64,000 nucleotides of DNA from VXNE01 sp965217825 (GCA_965217825.1 OZ244571.1:1674001-1738000); one strand, 5' to 3'. Positions 52,030 to 61,030 are shown, counted from the first letter of the stretch. The notes: generated by a model from the sequence alone, not told the origin. Translations and numbers: made by a program.

Positions 52030-52157
52030 CGCGCTCCCTTCATGCGAGGGGTGCCCCCTCGCGCTGCTTTTTCTTGCGAGGGACTCCCTCGCGCTCCCGG
52101 GCTGAGGGCTGATTTCATGCGAGGGGTATCCCCTCGCGCACCCCGGCTGAGGGCTCC
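52030..52157 (-). repeat. 45-bp palindromic repeat, locus B (3 hairpins) ahead of mreC
   Basis: Hairpins at 52044-52062, 52076-52092 and 52119-52137, all on the - strand orientation. The middle copy has the variant CCCGGG and a shortened hairpin (GCGAGGGACTCCCTCGC), followed by a truncated copy. This is the same arrangement as the end of locus C inside yhdP. The array runs up to the mreC GTG start. It begins 28 bp after the IS end. Confidence 0.88.
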
Positions 52158-53003
52158 GTGAAAGGGTTGTTCGCGCGAGAAGCCAGCGCTGGATACCTGC
52201 TTGCCGGCCTTGCCACCCTGTCTGTTCTTCTCATCTTCATCGAAGCGAACACGCGTCTCTTGGTTCCTTTTCGGTCGGCGCTTGGCACCGTCGCCACACC
52301 GGTTTACCTGTTGGCGAATGTGCCCACCAACATCTGGCAAGCCGGCGGTTGGTTTGTGGATGTGGTTGCTGATCGCGTCGGAATGCGCGAGCGGATAACA
52401 GACCTGGAGAAGCAGGTGGCAGATCTGACCGCGGTTTCACAGCAGTTTCTCGCCATGCGCGAGGAGAACAACAGGCTGCGCGAGCTACTCGGCAGCAGCG
52501 CGCGGGTGCCGGGGCAAAAGCTCATCGCCGAACTCGTCGCGGTGGTACCCGGTTCGCAGAAACACCAAGTCGTAATCAACAAGGGCACGGCCGATGACGT
52601 CGCTGTCGGCGCGGCGGTGATCGACCCTAGGGGTGTGTTTGGACAAGTCATCGAGACGGCCCGAATGACGAGTGTCGTACTGCTCATCACGGATACGACG
52701 CACGCGGTGCCTGCCGAGGTTGGCCGCAACAACATTCGCGTGATCGCCGCGGGGTGGGGTGAATATGACCTCCTCCGACTGGAAGCCGTTCCGAAGTCGT
52801 CGGACATACGCGAAGGCGACGTCCTGTACAGTTCGGGACTAGGCGGACGCTTCCCCCAAGGCTACCCGGTGGGCACGGTCATTGCCGTTGAAAAGTTGCG
52901 AACGGCGCGTTTCGCCAGTGTCCGGGTAAGACCTGCTGCGGCCCTGGATCGCAGTCGGTATGTCCTCGTCGTGTCTCAGCCCGCAGTCGGGGAGGTGGAG
53001 TGA
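52158..53003 (+). CDS. mreC: Rod-shape determining protein MreC
   Basis: 281 aa. A GTG at 52158 gives VKGLFAREASAGYLLAGLAT, the usual short cytoplasmic start, followed by a membrane segment (LATLSVLLIFIEANTRLL). A coiled coil (about 75-115: ITDLEKQVADLTAVSQQF) and the two beta barrels of MreC (VVINKGTADDVAVGAAVIDP; DVLYSSGLGGRFPQGYPVG) follow. It links MreB to the periplasmic cell-wall machinery. The start lies at the border of a repeat array, and the native 5' leader seems lost. It overlaps mreD by GTGA. Confidence 0.95.
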   Translation: MKGLFAREASAGYLLAGLATLSVLLIFIEANTRLLVPFRSALGTVATPVYLLANVPTNIWQAGGWFVDVVADRVGMRERITDLEKQVADLTAVSQQFLAMREENNRLRELLGSSARVPGQKLIAELVAVVPGSQKHQVVINKGTADDVAVGAAVIDPRGVFGQVIETARMTSVVLLITDTTHAVPAEVGRNNIRVIAAGWGEYDLLRLEAVPKSSDIREGDVLYSSGLGGRFPQGYPVGTVIAVEKLRTARFASVRVRPAAALDRSRYVLVVSQPAVGEVE

Positions 53004-53494
53004 TTCCCTTTCGAGGCGGATGGGTAGTCATCCTGACGCTGTTGCTTGCCGTGACGCTTGCCGTGATGCAGTTTCCGTTCCATACGCCCCGGTGGTTCGC
53101 CCTGCTGCGGCCCGAGTGGGTCCTGCTCGCCGTGTTCTATTGGGGCGTGGAGCGGCCGGATCGGGTTCCGATGATCTTCGTCTGGCTCCTGGGGCTCGTT
53201 CTCGATGTCCTGCAGGGAGGTCCTCTCGGCGTAAATGGGCTATGCCTTGCGGTCATCGTCTTTGTCGCATGGTCGTTCTACGAACGCCTCCGCATGTATT
53301 CCCGTCTGCAGCAAGCGATCGTGGTCTTCTTCCTGGCGCTTGGGCTGGAATGCGTCAAGAGCATCGCGGCAGCCCTGCTGCAGGAAACGCCGATATCGGT
53401 TACGTTGGTCGTTCCTGCAGTTATCACAATGCTCATGTGGCCGCTCGTTCGTGAGTTGATTCGGCGCTGTACGCAACGCATCACCTGGCGTTGA
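53000..53494 (+). CDS. mreD: Rod-shape determining protein MreD
   Basis: 164 aa with about five hydrophobic segments, from a GTG at 53000 that overlaps the mreC stop. Signature segments are LLRPEWVLLAVFYWGVERPD and GLVLDVLQGGPLGVNGLCLA. MreD is an inner-membrane partner of MreC and the RodA/PBP2 complex. maf and rng, which commonly follow mreD, are absent, and yhdP comes directly. Confidence 0.95.
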   Translation: MIPFRGGWVVILTLLLAVTLAVMQFPFHTPRWFALLRPEWVLLAVFYWGVERPDRVPMIFVWLLGLVLDVLQGGPLGVNGLCLAVIVFVAWSFYERLRMYSRLQQAIVVFFLALGLECVKSIAAALLQETPISVTLVVPAVITMLMWPLVRELIRRCTQRITWR

Positions 53495-53522
53495 CTGTGC
53501 GGATCGTCTGGCGGAGCGGTCA

Positions 53523-56500
53523 TTGGCAACACTAGCGCGAACGGCATTCCTACTGGCGACCGTGCTAGCGGTGTGTTTCGCGCTGGCGCAGGCTGGCGGG
53601 CGTCTGTTGTTCGCACATCTTGAGCAGTTCGAAGATCGCGTCAACGCGAGTCTTGAGAAATCGGGGGTTGCGATCAACGGCCTGGCGGGATCCTGGCGCC
53701 ACCTGAACCCGTCTATCTTCGCGGCGACCGTCACCTTCGGCGGGGGCGAACTCAAAGGGCTGGAGTTGGAACTCGACATACCGGAAAGCCTTTGGCGCAA
53801 CCGGCTGGTAGCTCGCCGCCTGCACGTCGAATCGGCGCGTCTGCGTTTCGTCCGGACGCAGTCGGGCTGGCGGCTCGACGGCGAGGCCAGGGACATGGAG
53901 TTGGGCGACTTTTTCAAGCACAGCGACGAAGTGAAGCTGGCCGGTCGAATCGAACTCGCGGGTTATTCCGCGATGGGCACCGTTTACGCGCAGGTCGAGG
54001 CAACGAATCGCGGCAACCGACATCGATGGCGCGCAACCATTGTCCCGGAAACCGAGAGCCCTCAGCCGGGGAGCACGAGGGGGCACCCCTCGCAAGAAGA
54101 GAGCCCTCAGCCGGGGAGCGCGAGGGGGCATCCCTCGCAAGAAAGGAGCCTTCAGCCGGGGAGCGCGAAGGGGCACCCCTCGCAAGAAGAGGGTCTTCAG
54201 CCCGGGAGCGCGAGGGAGTCCCTCGCAAGAAAAAGCAGCGCGAGGGGGAACCCCTCGCTTGAGGAAAACTGCGGCTGTTTTCTCGTCGAACTGGATCTGA
54301 CCGATACGGGCGGCGCCCAACCCGCGGGCCGTGCGCTGTTTCTCGCCGATAGTGTTTCGCTTGCGGGCGAACTGGCCGAGGCGCTTTCCCTGCCGGAGTT
54401 TCTGCTTGGCATCGAAGGGCGATGGACTGGCGACGGTAGCCGCGCTGCGGTCGCGGCGGACGCGCGGATGTTGGGCGGGTCTGCGAGACCATTCAACGTC
54501 GCGGCCGTCGCGCAAGCAGTCGGTCGCGACGGGACGTATCGAGGCGTCGCATCGCTGCAGGCAACGGCGGACGATGCTTCGGTGGCGGTGGATGGAATCG
54601 GCGTAAGCGCCGATGCGGGTGGGGTCGGATTGTGGTTCGCGAGCATCGACATCGCTGCATTGAATGCGTTGCTCGCTGCCGCGTTGGGGGCGACCGGACA
54701 TTGGTTCGAAGGCGTGGCCGCCGACGGCAGCATGGAAGCGATTCGCGCCCACCTCGGGGGACGCGGATTCGCCTACGAGGCGCGACTCAACGGCGTGTCC
54801 ATGTCGAGTTACCGAGGCGTGCCCGAGGTGGGGAATGGCTGCGGGCTCCTGCGCGGCCATCTTCGGGCTTTTCGGATCGATTTTCAGTGCGAGGCGGTGC
54901 GTTTCGGCTTGCCGCAGCATTTCGACAACTCGTGGGACTACGATGTCGCGTCCGGAGACGTCACTTTCTGGTTCGAGCCGGGCTATCTCGGCGTGCGCGG
55001 CGACCTGGAGGTCGCATCGGGCGGCGCTGCAATGGGTGGTGGCTTTGCGCTCACCCGCCCCCGAGATCCTCTCGAAGGACGGTTCGTCCTGCTCGGGCTG
55101 GCGGATGGCGTGGGCGTGGGGTTGATCAAGCGCTATTTGCCGCGGGAGTTGGGTAGCGACCTCAAGGCCTGGCTTCAATCGAGCCTTGCGGCCGGGCAAT
55201 TGAACGCTGCTTCGATTGTCTATCATGGGCATACGCAGAAGCGCTCGGGGTTGCGCAACCGCCGCTTCGAGGTTGCCGGGCTGCTAGTTGATGGAAAGGT
55301 CGACTATCACCCGGATTGGCCGGCGGCCGAGGCCTTGCAGGGAAGCATCACCATTACCGGCGAAGAGACGCGGGGACGGGTCGTCGAAGGCGTCGTATTC
55401 GGGGGCGAGTTATGGGACTCGGACCTCCGCGTGCCGTTGAGCGGGGGGTACGTCGACATTGCGCTGAATGCGCGTGCCGCTGTCGCGCGCGCCCTGGACT
55501 TCGTGCTCACCACGCCATTGGCCGACGAACTGTACTTTGTTTCGGAGAGTTGGCGAGGCGACGGGGAGTTGGGCATCGAGGGCAGTTTGCGAATTCCGAT
55601 CAATGACGAATTCGATCAGGCCGACCTGGACCTCGCGTTCGATCTGGACGATGTGTCGCTCGACCTGGTTGACCTGAAGTTGCTGTTTGCGAGTCTGAAC
55701 GGGAGTGCGCGATTTCAGTCGCCGTACTATCTGTCCGCGACCGCGGTGGAGGGGTCGCTGTTTGGTTTTCCCGTTCATATTGCGGCGGCGGCTTCGGAAG
55801 AAGCGAACATCCTCGACTTTCGCGGGCGGGGCGCCGTAGCAGATGTCTACCGTATTCTCGATACCCACGAATTCCCGGTGGCGGCGGGGGTATTCGGCTT
55901 CAATGCGCGGCTATCGGCGTTCGTCGATCCATCCCGCGCCCCGGAACTCGCCATCGATTCGGATGGGGTGGGAATCGCCATGAACTTGCCGCCGCCATTG
56001 CACAAGTCTGCGGCCCAGGCACGCCGGTTTGATGTTGAGCTTGTCTTTGACGATGACTACACCCGCGCCGACGTGCGCGGCCAGACGTTTTCAGGCTGGT
56101 TTCACGCGCGCGACGGCGTGCTCGCGCGGGGCGCGATCGGCATCGGCGTGCCGCCGGGGCGGCCGGACTTTTCGTCGTCGCACATTCGCCTTTCCGGACA
56201 TCTGAAGACGATGCAGCTTGAGGGGGATGCTTCCGGGTTGATGCCGGAGACGGTGCCGTGGCGACTCCACGACCTGTCGGTAGGGAGTGTCTGGCTCGGC
56301 GACATCGAACTCACGGATGTCGTACTCAACGGTGTCGCCGGCATGGATGAGGCTGCCATTGGTATCGACTCCAACGAGGTCCGGGGCACATTTGTCCTGG
56401 ACGGCGAGGCACCCGTTCTCGTATCGCTGGATGAAGTCCGTCTTTCCGCGGAGGAATCCGATGCCGACGTGCTGGACGTCGCGGTATTCGATCTCGTGCC

Positions 56501-57344
56501 CGCTGCCGACGTGACAATTGCGAAGGCCCTGGTTGGCGACGATGACTACGGCAATTGGCGATTTGGCATTCGGCCCGACGACGCTGTCATTCGCCTCACC
56601 GATCTCGGGGGCGATATCAAGGGCATACACATCGAAGCCGCGGAAGATCTGGTGTGGGCCAGGGAATCCGACACGTCTCTTTTCAGCGGTCGGCTTACCG
56701 CAAGTGATCTGGCTCTCGTGTTGCCGCAGTGGGGCTATGCGCCAAGCGTCGAAAGCGCAAAGGTCGATATCGAAGCGGCGGTGGAGTGGCCGGGGTCGCC
56801 GCTCAATTTTGAACTGGGCGAGCTTACCGGCAACATGCGGATGGCGATCGACACCGGCAGGTTCGTGGACGTGGACGAAGCCGCGGGCGCGAAGATTCTC
56901 GCGTTGCTCAACTTCGCAAACATTACGCGACGCCTGAAGCTCGACTTTTCCGACGTATTCGACAGGGGGATCGGTTTCGATCGCGTCCGGGCAAATGGTG
57001 AACTCGACGAAGGCGTGTTGTCGTTTACGGAGCCAATGGAGATACATGGTCCGGGCTCCGACTTCAGGATCAACGGTACGGTGGATTTAGCGGATGGCAC
57101 GCTGAACAACGAGATGATCATCACGTTGCCGCTTTCGTCGAGTCTGCCCTGGTATGCCGTCTGGATTGCCGCGGCGGAACCCGTGACGGCCGTCAGCGTG
57201 CTGGTCGGACGCGAGATATTCAAGGAACAGATCAAGACGCTATCGAGCGCCAAGTATCGGATCACGGGTACCATTGAGGAGCCGAACCCGGAATTCGTTG
57301 ATATATTCCGCAGCCAGATGGATCACCCCGGAGAGGTGGAGTGA
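53523..57344 (+). CDS. yhdP: YhdP-family AsmA-like envelope lipid-transport protein with in-frame palindromic repeats
   Basis: 1273 aa from a TTG at 53523, close to E. coli YhdP in length. An N-terminal membrane anchor (FLLATVLAVCFALAQ) leads to a very long periplasmic beta-groove protein of the AsmA/DUF3971 type. The end has the family block (EPMEIHGPGSDFRINGTVDL and LPWYAVWIAAAEPVTAVSVL). YhdP moves phospholipids towards the outer membrane. At about residues 178-247 sits a foreign low-complexity insert (QPGSARGHPSQE repeated) encoded by five palindromic repeats. Its frame continues cleanly on both sides. Overlaps tldD by GTGA. Confidence 0.88.
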   Translation: MATLARTAFLLATVLAVCFALAQAGGRLLFAHLEQFEDRVNASLEKSGVAINGLAGSWRHLNPSIFAATVTFGGGELKGLELELDIPESLWRNRLVARRLHVESARLRFVRTQSGWRLDGEARDMELGDFFKHSDEVKLAGRIELAGYSAMGTVYAQVEATNRGNRHRWRATIVPETESPQPGSTRGHPSQEESPQPGSARGHPSQERSLQPGSAKGHPSQEEGLQPGSARESLARKSSARGNPSLEENCGCFLVELDLTDTGGAQPAGRALFLADSVSLAGELAEALSLPEFLLGIEGRWTGDGSRAAVAADARMLGGSARPFNVAAVAQAVGRDGTYRGVASLQATADDASVAVDGIGVSADAGGVGLWFASIDIAALNALLAAALGATGHWFEGVAADGSMEAIRAHLGGRGFAYEARLNGVSMSSYRGVPEVGNGCGLLRGHLRAFRIDFQCEAVRFGLPQHFDNSWDYDVASGDVTFWFEPGYLGVRGDLEVASGGAAMGGGFALTRPRDPLEGRFVLLGLADGVGVGLIKRYLPRELGSDLKAWLQSSLAAGQLNAASIVYHGHTQKRSGLRNRRFEVAGLLVDGKVDYHPDWPAAEALQGSITITGEETRGRVVEGVVFGGELWDSDLRVPLSGGYVDIALNARAAVARALDFVLTTPLADELYFVSESWRGDGELGIEGSLRIPINDEFDQADLDLAFDLDDVSLDLVDLKLLFASLNGSARFQSPYYLSATAVEGSLFGFPVHIAAAASEEANILDFRGRGAVADVYRILDTHEFPVAAGVFGFNARLSAFVDPSRAPELAIDSDGVGIAMNLPPPLHKSAAQARRFDVELVFDDDYTRADVRGQTFSGWFHARDGVLARGAIGIGVPPGRPDFSSSHIRLSGHLKTMQLEGDASGLMPETVPWRLHDLSVGSVWLGDIELTDVVLNGVAGMDEAAIGIDSNEVRGTFVLDGEAPVLVSLDEVRLSAEESDADVLDVAVFDLVPAADVTIAKALVGDDDYGNWRFGIRPDDAVIRLTDLGGDIKGIHIEAAEDLVWARESDTSLFSGRLTASDLALVLPQWGYAPSVESAKVDIEAAVEWPGSPLNFELGELTGNMRMAIDTGRFVDVDEAAGAKILALLNFANITRRLKLDFSDVFDRGIGFDRVRANGELDEGVLSFTEPMEIHGPGSDFRINGTVDLADGTLNNEMIITLPLSSSLPWYAVWIAAAEPVTAVSVLVGREIFKEQIKTLSSAKYRITGTIEEPNPEFVDIFRSQMDHPGEVE
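54056..54265 (+). repeat. 45-bp palindromic repeat, locus C (5 hairpins) inside yhdP
   Basis: CAGCCGGGG starts at 54063, 54108, 54153 and (as CAGCCCGGG) 54198, exactly 45 bp apart. A fifth, truncated copy follows. Hairpins are of the GCGAGGGG/CCCCTCGC type with small changes. Being 45 bp, each unit adds 15 codons without breaking the frame. Encoded peptides run SPQPGSTRGHPSQEE, SPQPGSARGHPSQER, SLQPGSAKGHPSQEE and GLQPGSARESLARKS. Confidence 0.95.
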
Positions 57345-58789
57345 CGCAACTTATTGAAACCGCCCAGCGGGACTTGTGGGAGGCGGGCGAGATCGGCGAG
57401 CGGGACGTGTCCCGGCTGATCGGGCGGCTCATGCACCGACAGGTGGATGCCGGCGAGCTTTTCTTCCAGCAGAGGCGATCGGAGTCCTGGACGCTGGAGG
57501 ACGGAATCGTCAAGGACGGTGCCTTCAGCGTCGATCGGGGTGTTGGCGTGCGCGCCGTCAGCGGCGAGAAGACGGGCTTCGCCTACGCCGACGATATCGT
57601 CCTGCCGGCACTGGGCAAAGCCGCGGATGCGGCGCGCACGATCGCCCGTTCCGGAGGCGACGGATCGATTCAGGCGTACCGCCGGCGCGATGTGGCGCCC
57701 CGCTATGCGGGCACCGATCCGATCGAGTCCTTCGCAGAACGGGACAAGGTGGCGCTGTTGGGGCGCACAGATGCATTCGCCCGCAGCCTGGATCCCCGCG
57801 TCAAGCAGGTAACGGCTCGGCTCGCGGCAAGCTTCGAGACGAACCTGGTGGTCGGGAGCGATGGCACCTTTGCTGGCGACGTGCGACCCCTGGTGCGCTT
57901 CGACGTATCCGTCATTGTCGAGCGGGATGGCCGGAGAGAACGAGGTTTCGCGGGTGGCGGCGGTCGACACGACTTCTCCTGGATCCTGTCCGACAACGGC
58001 GACGAGGAAGCGCGGAAGTACGCGCGCGAAGCCGTGCGGCAGGCACTTACGAACCTCGATGCCGTGGATGCGCCCGCAGGTTCCATGCCCGTGGTCCTCG
58101 CTCCGGGATGGGCGGGGATCCTGTTGCACGAGGCGGTCGGACATGGGCTCGAGGGGGACTTCAATAGAAAGGGAACATCGGCCTTCGCGGGAAGGATCGG
58201 CGAAAGGGTGGCGTCGGAACTTTGCACGGTCGTCGACGACGCGACGATGAAGGACAGGCGCGGCTCGCTGACGCTCGACGATGAAGGCACACCGGGGCAG
58301 CGCACGGTGCTCATCGAAGACGGCGTGCTCAAGGGATACATGCAGGACAAGCTCAACGCGCGTTTGATGAAGACGGCTCCCACGGGCAACGGCCGCAGGG
58401 AATCCTACGCCTGCCTGCCCATGCCCCGAATGACTAACACGCTGTTGCTGGCGGGGGATTCGGATCCTGAGGAAATCATCGCGAGCGTGGGCGATGGCGT
58501 GTATGCCGTCAGCTTCGGCGGCGGACAGGTGGATATCACGTCGGGACGATTCGTTTTCTCCGCCACCGAGGCCTACAGGATCGAGAATGGCAAGGTCACG
58601 ACGCCGATCAGGGGAATGAGCCTGGTCGGCAGCGGTCCTGAAGTCATGACCCGGGTGTCGATGGTCGGGAACGACTTGGCGCTCGATCAAGGCATCGGCA
58701 CCTGCGGCAAGGAGGGACAGAGCGTGCCTGTCGGGGTCGGACAGCCGACCGTAAAGATCGACGAGATCACTGTCGGCGGCACCGTCTGA
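57341..58789 (+). CDS. tldD: Metalloprotease TldD
   Basis: 482 aa from a GTG at 57341 that overlaps the yhdP stop. The zinc motif LLHEAVGHGLEGD (HExxxH, His263, Glu264, His268) and the glycine-rich C-terminal region YAVSFGGGQVDITSGRFVFS identify TldD. With PmbA/TldE it forms a peptide-degrading dimer that processes modified peptides such as microcin B17 and toxin antidotes. Its partner gene follows 3 bp later. Position after yhdP matches other gammaproteobacteria. Confidence 0.96.
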   Translation: MTQLIETAQRDLWEAGEIGERDVSRLIGRLMHRQVDAGELFFQQRRSESWTLEDGIVKDGAFSVDRGVGVRAVSGEKTGFAYADDIVLPALGKAADAARTIARSGGDGSIQAYRRRDVAPRYAGTDPIESFAERDKVALLGRTDAFARSLDPRVKQVTARLAASFETNLVVGSDGTFAGDVRPLVRFDVSVIVERDGRRERGFAGGGGRHDFSWILSDNGDEEARKYAREAVRQALTNLDAVDAPAGSMPVVLAPGWAGILLHEAVGHGLEGDFNRKGTSAFAGRIGERVASELCTVVDDATMKDRRGSLTLDDEGTPGQRTVLIEDGVLKGYMQDKLNARLMKTAPTGNGRRESYACLPMPRMTNTLLLAGDSDPEEIIASVGDGVYAVSFGGGQVDITSGRFVFSATEAYRIENGKVTTPIRGMSLVGSGPEVMTRVSMVGNDLALDQGIGTCGKEGQSVPVGVGQPTVKIDEITVGGTV

Positions 58790-58792
58790 GGC

Positions 58793-60121
58793 ATGGACGT
58801 CCGCGATCTCGAATCGGATCTCAAGGGCCTGGTCGGCGACATTCTCGACGAAGCGAGGAGGCAGGGCGCCACAGCGGCAGAGGTTTCCGTGGGCGACGAC
58901 GAGGGATTGACCGTCGTGGTGCGGCAGCGCGATATCGAAACCATCGAGTTCGGCCAGGATCGCGGTTTCGGCATAACGGTGTACGTGGGTGCCCGCAAGG
59001 GCACGGCCAGTACGTCGGACAGCAGGCCCGAAGCGATGCGCGTTACGGTGCGGGCCGCCCTCGGCATCGCGCGCCACACCGAAGATGACGACTGCAATGG
59101 TCTTGCGGACCCCGAACGCATGGCGAGGCATCTACCCGACCTCGATCTTCATCACCCGTGGACCGCGGATGCCGACGCGCTGCGGGACCTGGCGCTTGAA
59201 ACAGAAGCCGCGGCCCTGGACTACGACCGACGAATCGTCAATTCCGAGGGCGCGGAGGTCGCGACACAGCGTTCCTGCCGCGTCTACGGCAACACCCATG
59301 GCTTCACGGGTGCCGTGACGGGGACCCGGCATAGTGTCCATTGCGCGGTGGTGGCCGGAGACGACGCGGGAATGGAGAGGGATCACTGGTACAGCATTGC
59401 CCGCGACCCGGGAAACCTTGAGGACCATGTCGGCGTTGGCGAAGAGGCCGCCCGGCGCGCCGTGGCTCGGTTGGGCACCAAACCTATAAAGACCGGCAAC
59501 TGGCCGGTGCTGTTCAGCCCGCGCATGGCGGCAGGACTCATCGGGCACCTCGTCGGCGCCATCAGCGGCGGTGCCCTGTACCGTCGCGCGTCCTATCTTA
59601 CGGATTCGCTCGGCAAGCAGGTCGCGGCGACGGCCGTTACCCTCGCGGAATATCCGCACCTGCCGAAAGCTCTGGGCAGTGCGGCTTTCGATGGCGACGG
59701 CGTCGCCACGGACAGCAAGGCGTTTGTGCGGGCCGGGCTTCTCACGCGCTATGTCCTTGGTTCCTATTCGGCCCGGCGCTTGGGGTTGGAGACCACGGGC
59801 AACGCCGGCGGCGTGTTCAACCTTGCGTTGGAAACCGATACCGTTTGCCCGGCGGCGTTGATGCGGGAGATGGGGACGGGCCTGGTCGTAACCGAACTGA
59901 TGGGCCAGGGCGTCGATCTGGTCTCCGGACACTATTCACGCGCTGCGGCGGGTATCTGGATCGAGGACGGCGAGCCGGCGTATCCGGTGGAGAAGGTGAC
60001 CATCGCTTCGACGCTGAACGACATGTTCCACGGCATTGTGGCCGCCGGCGACGACATTGATCGGCGCGGCAACATCCACACCGGATCCATTCTGGTCCAA
60101 TCCATGACCGTCGCGAGTTGA
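58793..60121 (+). CDS. pmbA: TldE/PmbA metalloprotease subunit
   Basis: 442 aa. Landmarks are VRQRDIETIEFGQDRGFGIT near residue 40, a long central fold, PVLFSPRMAAGLIGHLVGAI, and the C-terminal GVDLVSGHYSRAAAGIWIED. It lacks the HExxxH zinc site of TldD, as normal for PmbA. It joins TldD in a heterodimer and helps hold the peptide. The ATG at 58793 lies 3 bp after the tldD stop. Last gene of the + strand run. Confidence 0.95.
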   Translation: MDVRDLESDLKGLVGDILDEARRQGATAAEVSVGDDEGLTVVVRQRDIETIEFGQDRGFGITVYVGARKGTASTSDSRPEAMRVTVRAALGIARHTEDDDCNGLADPERMARHLPDLDLHHPWTADADALRDLALETEAAALDYDRRIVNSEGAEVATQRSCRVYGNTHGFTGAVTGTRHSVHCAVVAGDDAGMERDHWYSIARDPGNLEDHVGVGEEAARRAVARLGTKPIKTGNWPVLFSPRMAAGLIGHLVGAISGGALYRRASYLTDSLGKQVAATAVTLAEYPHLPKALGSAAFDGDGVATDSKAFVRAGLLTRYVLGSYSARRLGLETTGNAGGVFNLALETDTVCPAALMREMGTGLVVTELMGQGVDLVSGHYSRAAAGIWIEDGEPAYPVEKVTIASTLNDMFHGIVAAGDDIDRRGNIHTGSILVQSMTVAS

Positions 60122-60161
60122 AGCGGCGCCATTGGAGGTGCCGTGTGGAGCGTGGGTGAGT

Positions 60162-60229
60162 GCTTGGGTGGGGGTAACAGACGGCGCCCATCAGGGCGAC
60201 GGATTTTGTGGCTCTACTGCTCTTCGCCG
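60162..60229. repeat. Dispersed hairpin repeat (family III), copy 2
   Basis: It matches 39101-39168 closely over about 68 bp. The CGCCC/GGGCG stem (60185-60198, loop ATCA) is followed by ATTTT and lies between the convergent pmbA and ptsO genes, so it may serve as a terminator. The repeat runs into the last codons of ptsO, whose stop is at 60214-60216. Confidence 0.55.
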
Positions 60230-60483
60230 AAACGGTCTCCGATTAGGGCCGAGATCGCTTCGAACGCATCTTTCTCCTCTTCGCCGCTGGTCCGCAATGT
60301 CAGGACAGTCCCCTGGCCGGCGGCGAGCATCATTACCTTCATGATGCTCTTGGCGTCCACGTTCTTGTCTCCCAAGCAGAGCTCGATGCTGCACGTGAAG
60401 GTCTTGGCGAGGTTGACGAGCTTCGCCGCGGCGCGGGCATGAAGCCCGAGCGCGTTGACGATGACGACTTGTCCATCGGTCAC
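60214..60483 (-). CDS. ptsO: HPr-family phosphocarrier (nitrogen-PTS NPr)
   Basis: 89 aa. The active His is His15 in ALGLHARAAAKLV. Ser46 in AKSIMKVMMLAAGQGT is at the regulatory position. It takes phosphate from EI-Ntr and gives it to EIIA-Ntr (ptsN, directly upstream). The rapZ gene, commonly found between ptsN and ptsO, is missing. No hprK is near, so use of Ser46 is unclear. The end of the gene overlaps the family III repeat. Confidence 0.92.
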   Translation of the reverse strand: MTDGQVVIVNALGLHARAAAKLVNLAKTFTCSIELCLGDKNVDAKSIMKVMMLAAGQGTVLTLRTSGEEEKDAFEAISALIGDRFGEEQ

Positions 60484-60531
60484 GATGTTGGCCCGCAGCG
60501 CAAAGTTTTTGTCACCGAAGCGTCGAGCAAT

Positions 60532-61002
60532 TCACGCGGCGACCGTACCATCGACCATGGCCATCAATTCCTCGAATAGCTGTAGATCATCCTCGGCACG
60601 GCGCAAACGTATCGGGTTCGCCGGTTCGTTCAGCACGCTCACCAACACGCTGAAGATGTCCAGGTGGACTTGCGCGGCATCGCTCGGAACGACGAGCGTG
60701 AACATCAGATCGACGCGACGATCATCCGGCGCGTCGAAGTCGATGGGTTGTGCCAGGCGCATGAACGCGGCCAGGGGTCGTTCGCACTGCGTGCGGCAGT
60801 GAGGGACCGCAACGCCACCGCCCAGACCCGTGCTGCCGAGGCGTTCGCGCGCGAGTAACTCGCGCAGCAGGCGCCTGGCATCCACGTCGGGATTGCGCTC
60901 GGCGATGATTTGCGCAGCCTGTTCAACGGCCGATTTCTTGGATGCAGCGCGCACGTTCGTGCGCGTGCAGCCGGGATAGAGAACGCGGCGAAGGTCGATC
61001 AT
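60532..61002 (-). CDS. ptsN: PTS EIIA-Ntr (nitrogen regulatory) protein
   Basis: 156 aa. The phosphorylated His is His68 in GGVAVPHCR. The rest follows the EIIA fold: LLRELLARERLGSTGLGG, RVDLMFTLVVPSDAAQVHL. It regulates nitrogen, potassium and envelope functions by its phosphorylation state. Follows hpf by 28 bp and precedes ptsO by 48 bp, in the usual rpoN cluster order. Confidence 0.93.
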   Translation of the reverse strand: MIDLRRVLYPGCTRTNVRAASKKSAVEQAAQIIAERNPDVDARRLLRELLARERLGSTGLGGGVAVPHCRTQCERPLAAFMRLAQPIDFDAPDDRRVDLMFTLVVPSDAAQVHLDIFSVLVSVLNEPANPIRLRRAEDDLQLFEELMAMVDGTVAA

Positions 61003-61030
61003 TGCGCTTCGTCAGATTTGCGGGCCAGTC

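Noticed and set aside
54056..54265. CRISPR array
   Set aside because: The repeats are directly tandem at 45 bp with no unique spacers, lie inside a coding frame and have no cas genes near.
53565..55232. Long open frame on the - strand opposite yhdP
   Set aside because: No family signature; it is the mirror of a GC-rich coding region, and its repeat part is only open because the palindromes are stop-poor.
60185..60198. Guanidine-II (mini-ykkC) riboswitch hairpin
   Set aside because: Only one stem, and its loop is ATCA/GTCA, not ACGR.
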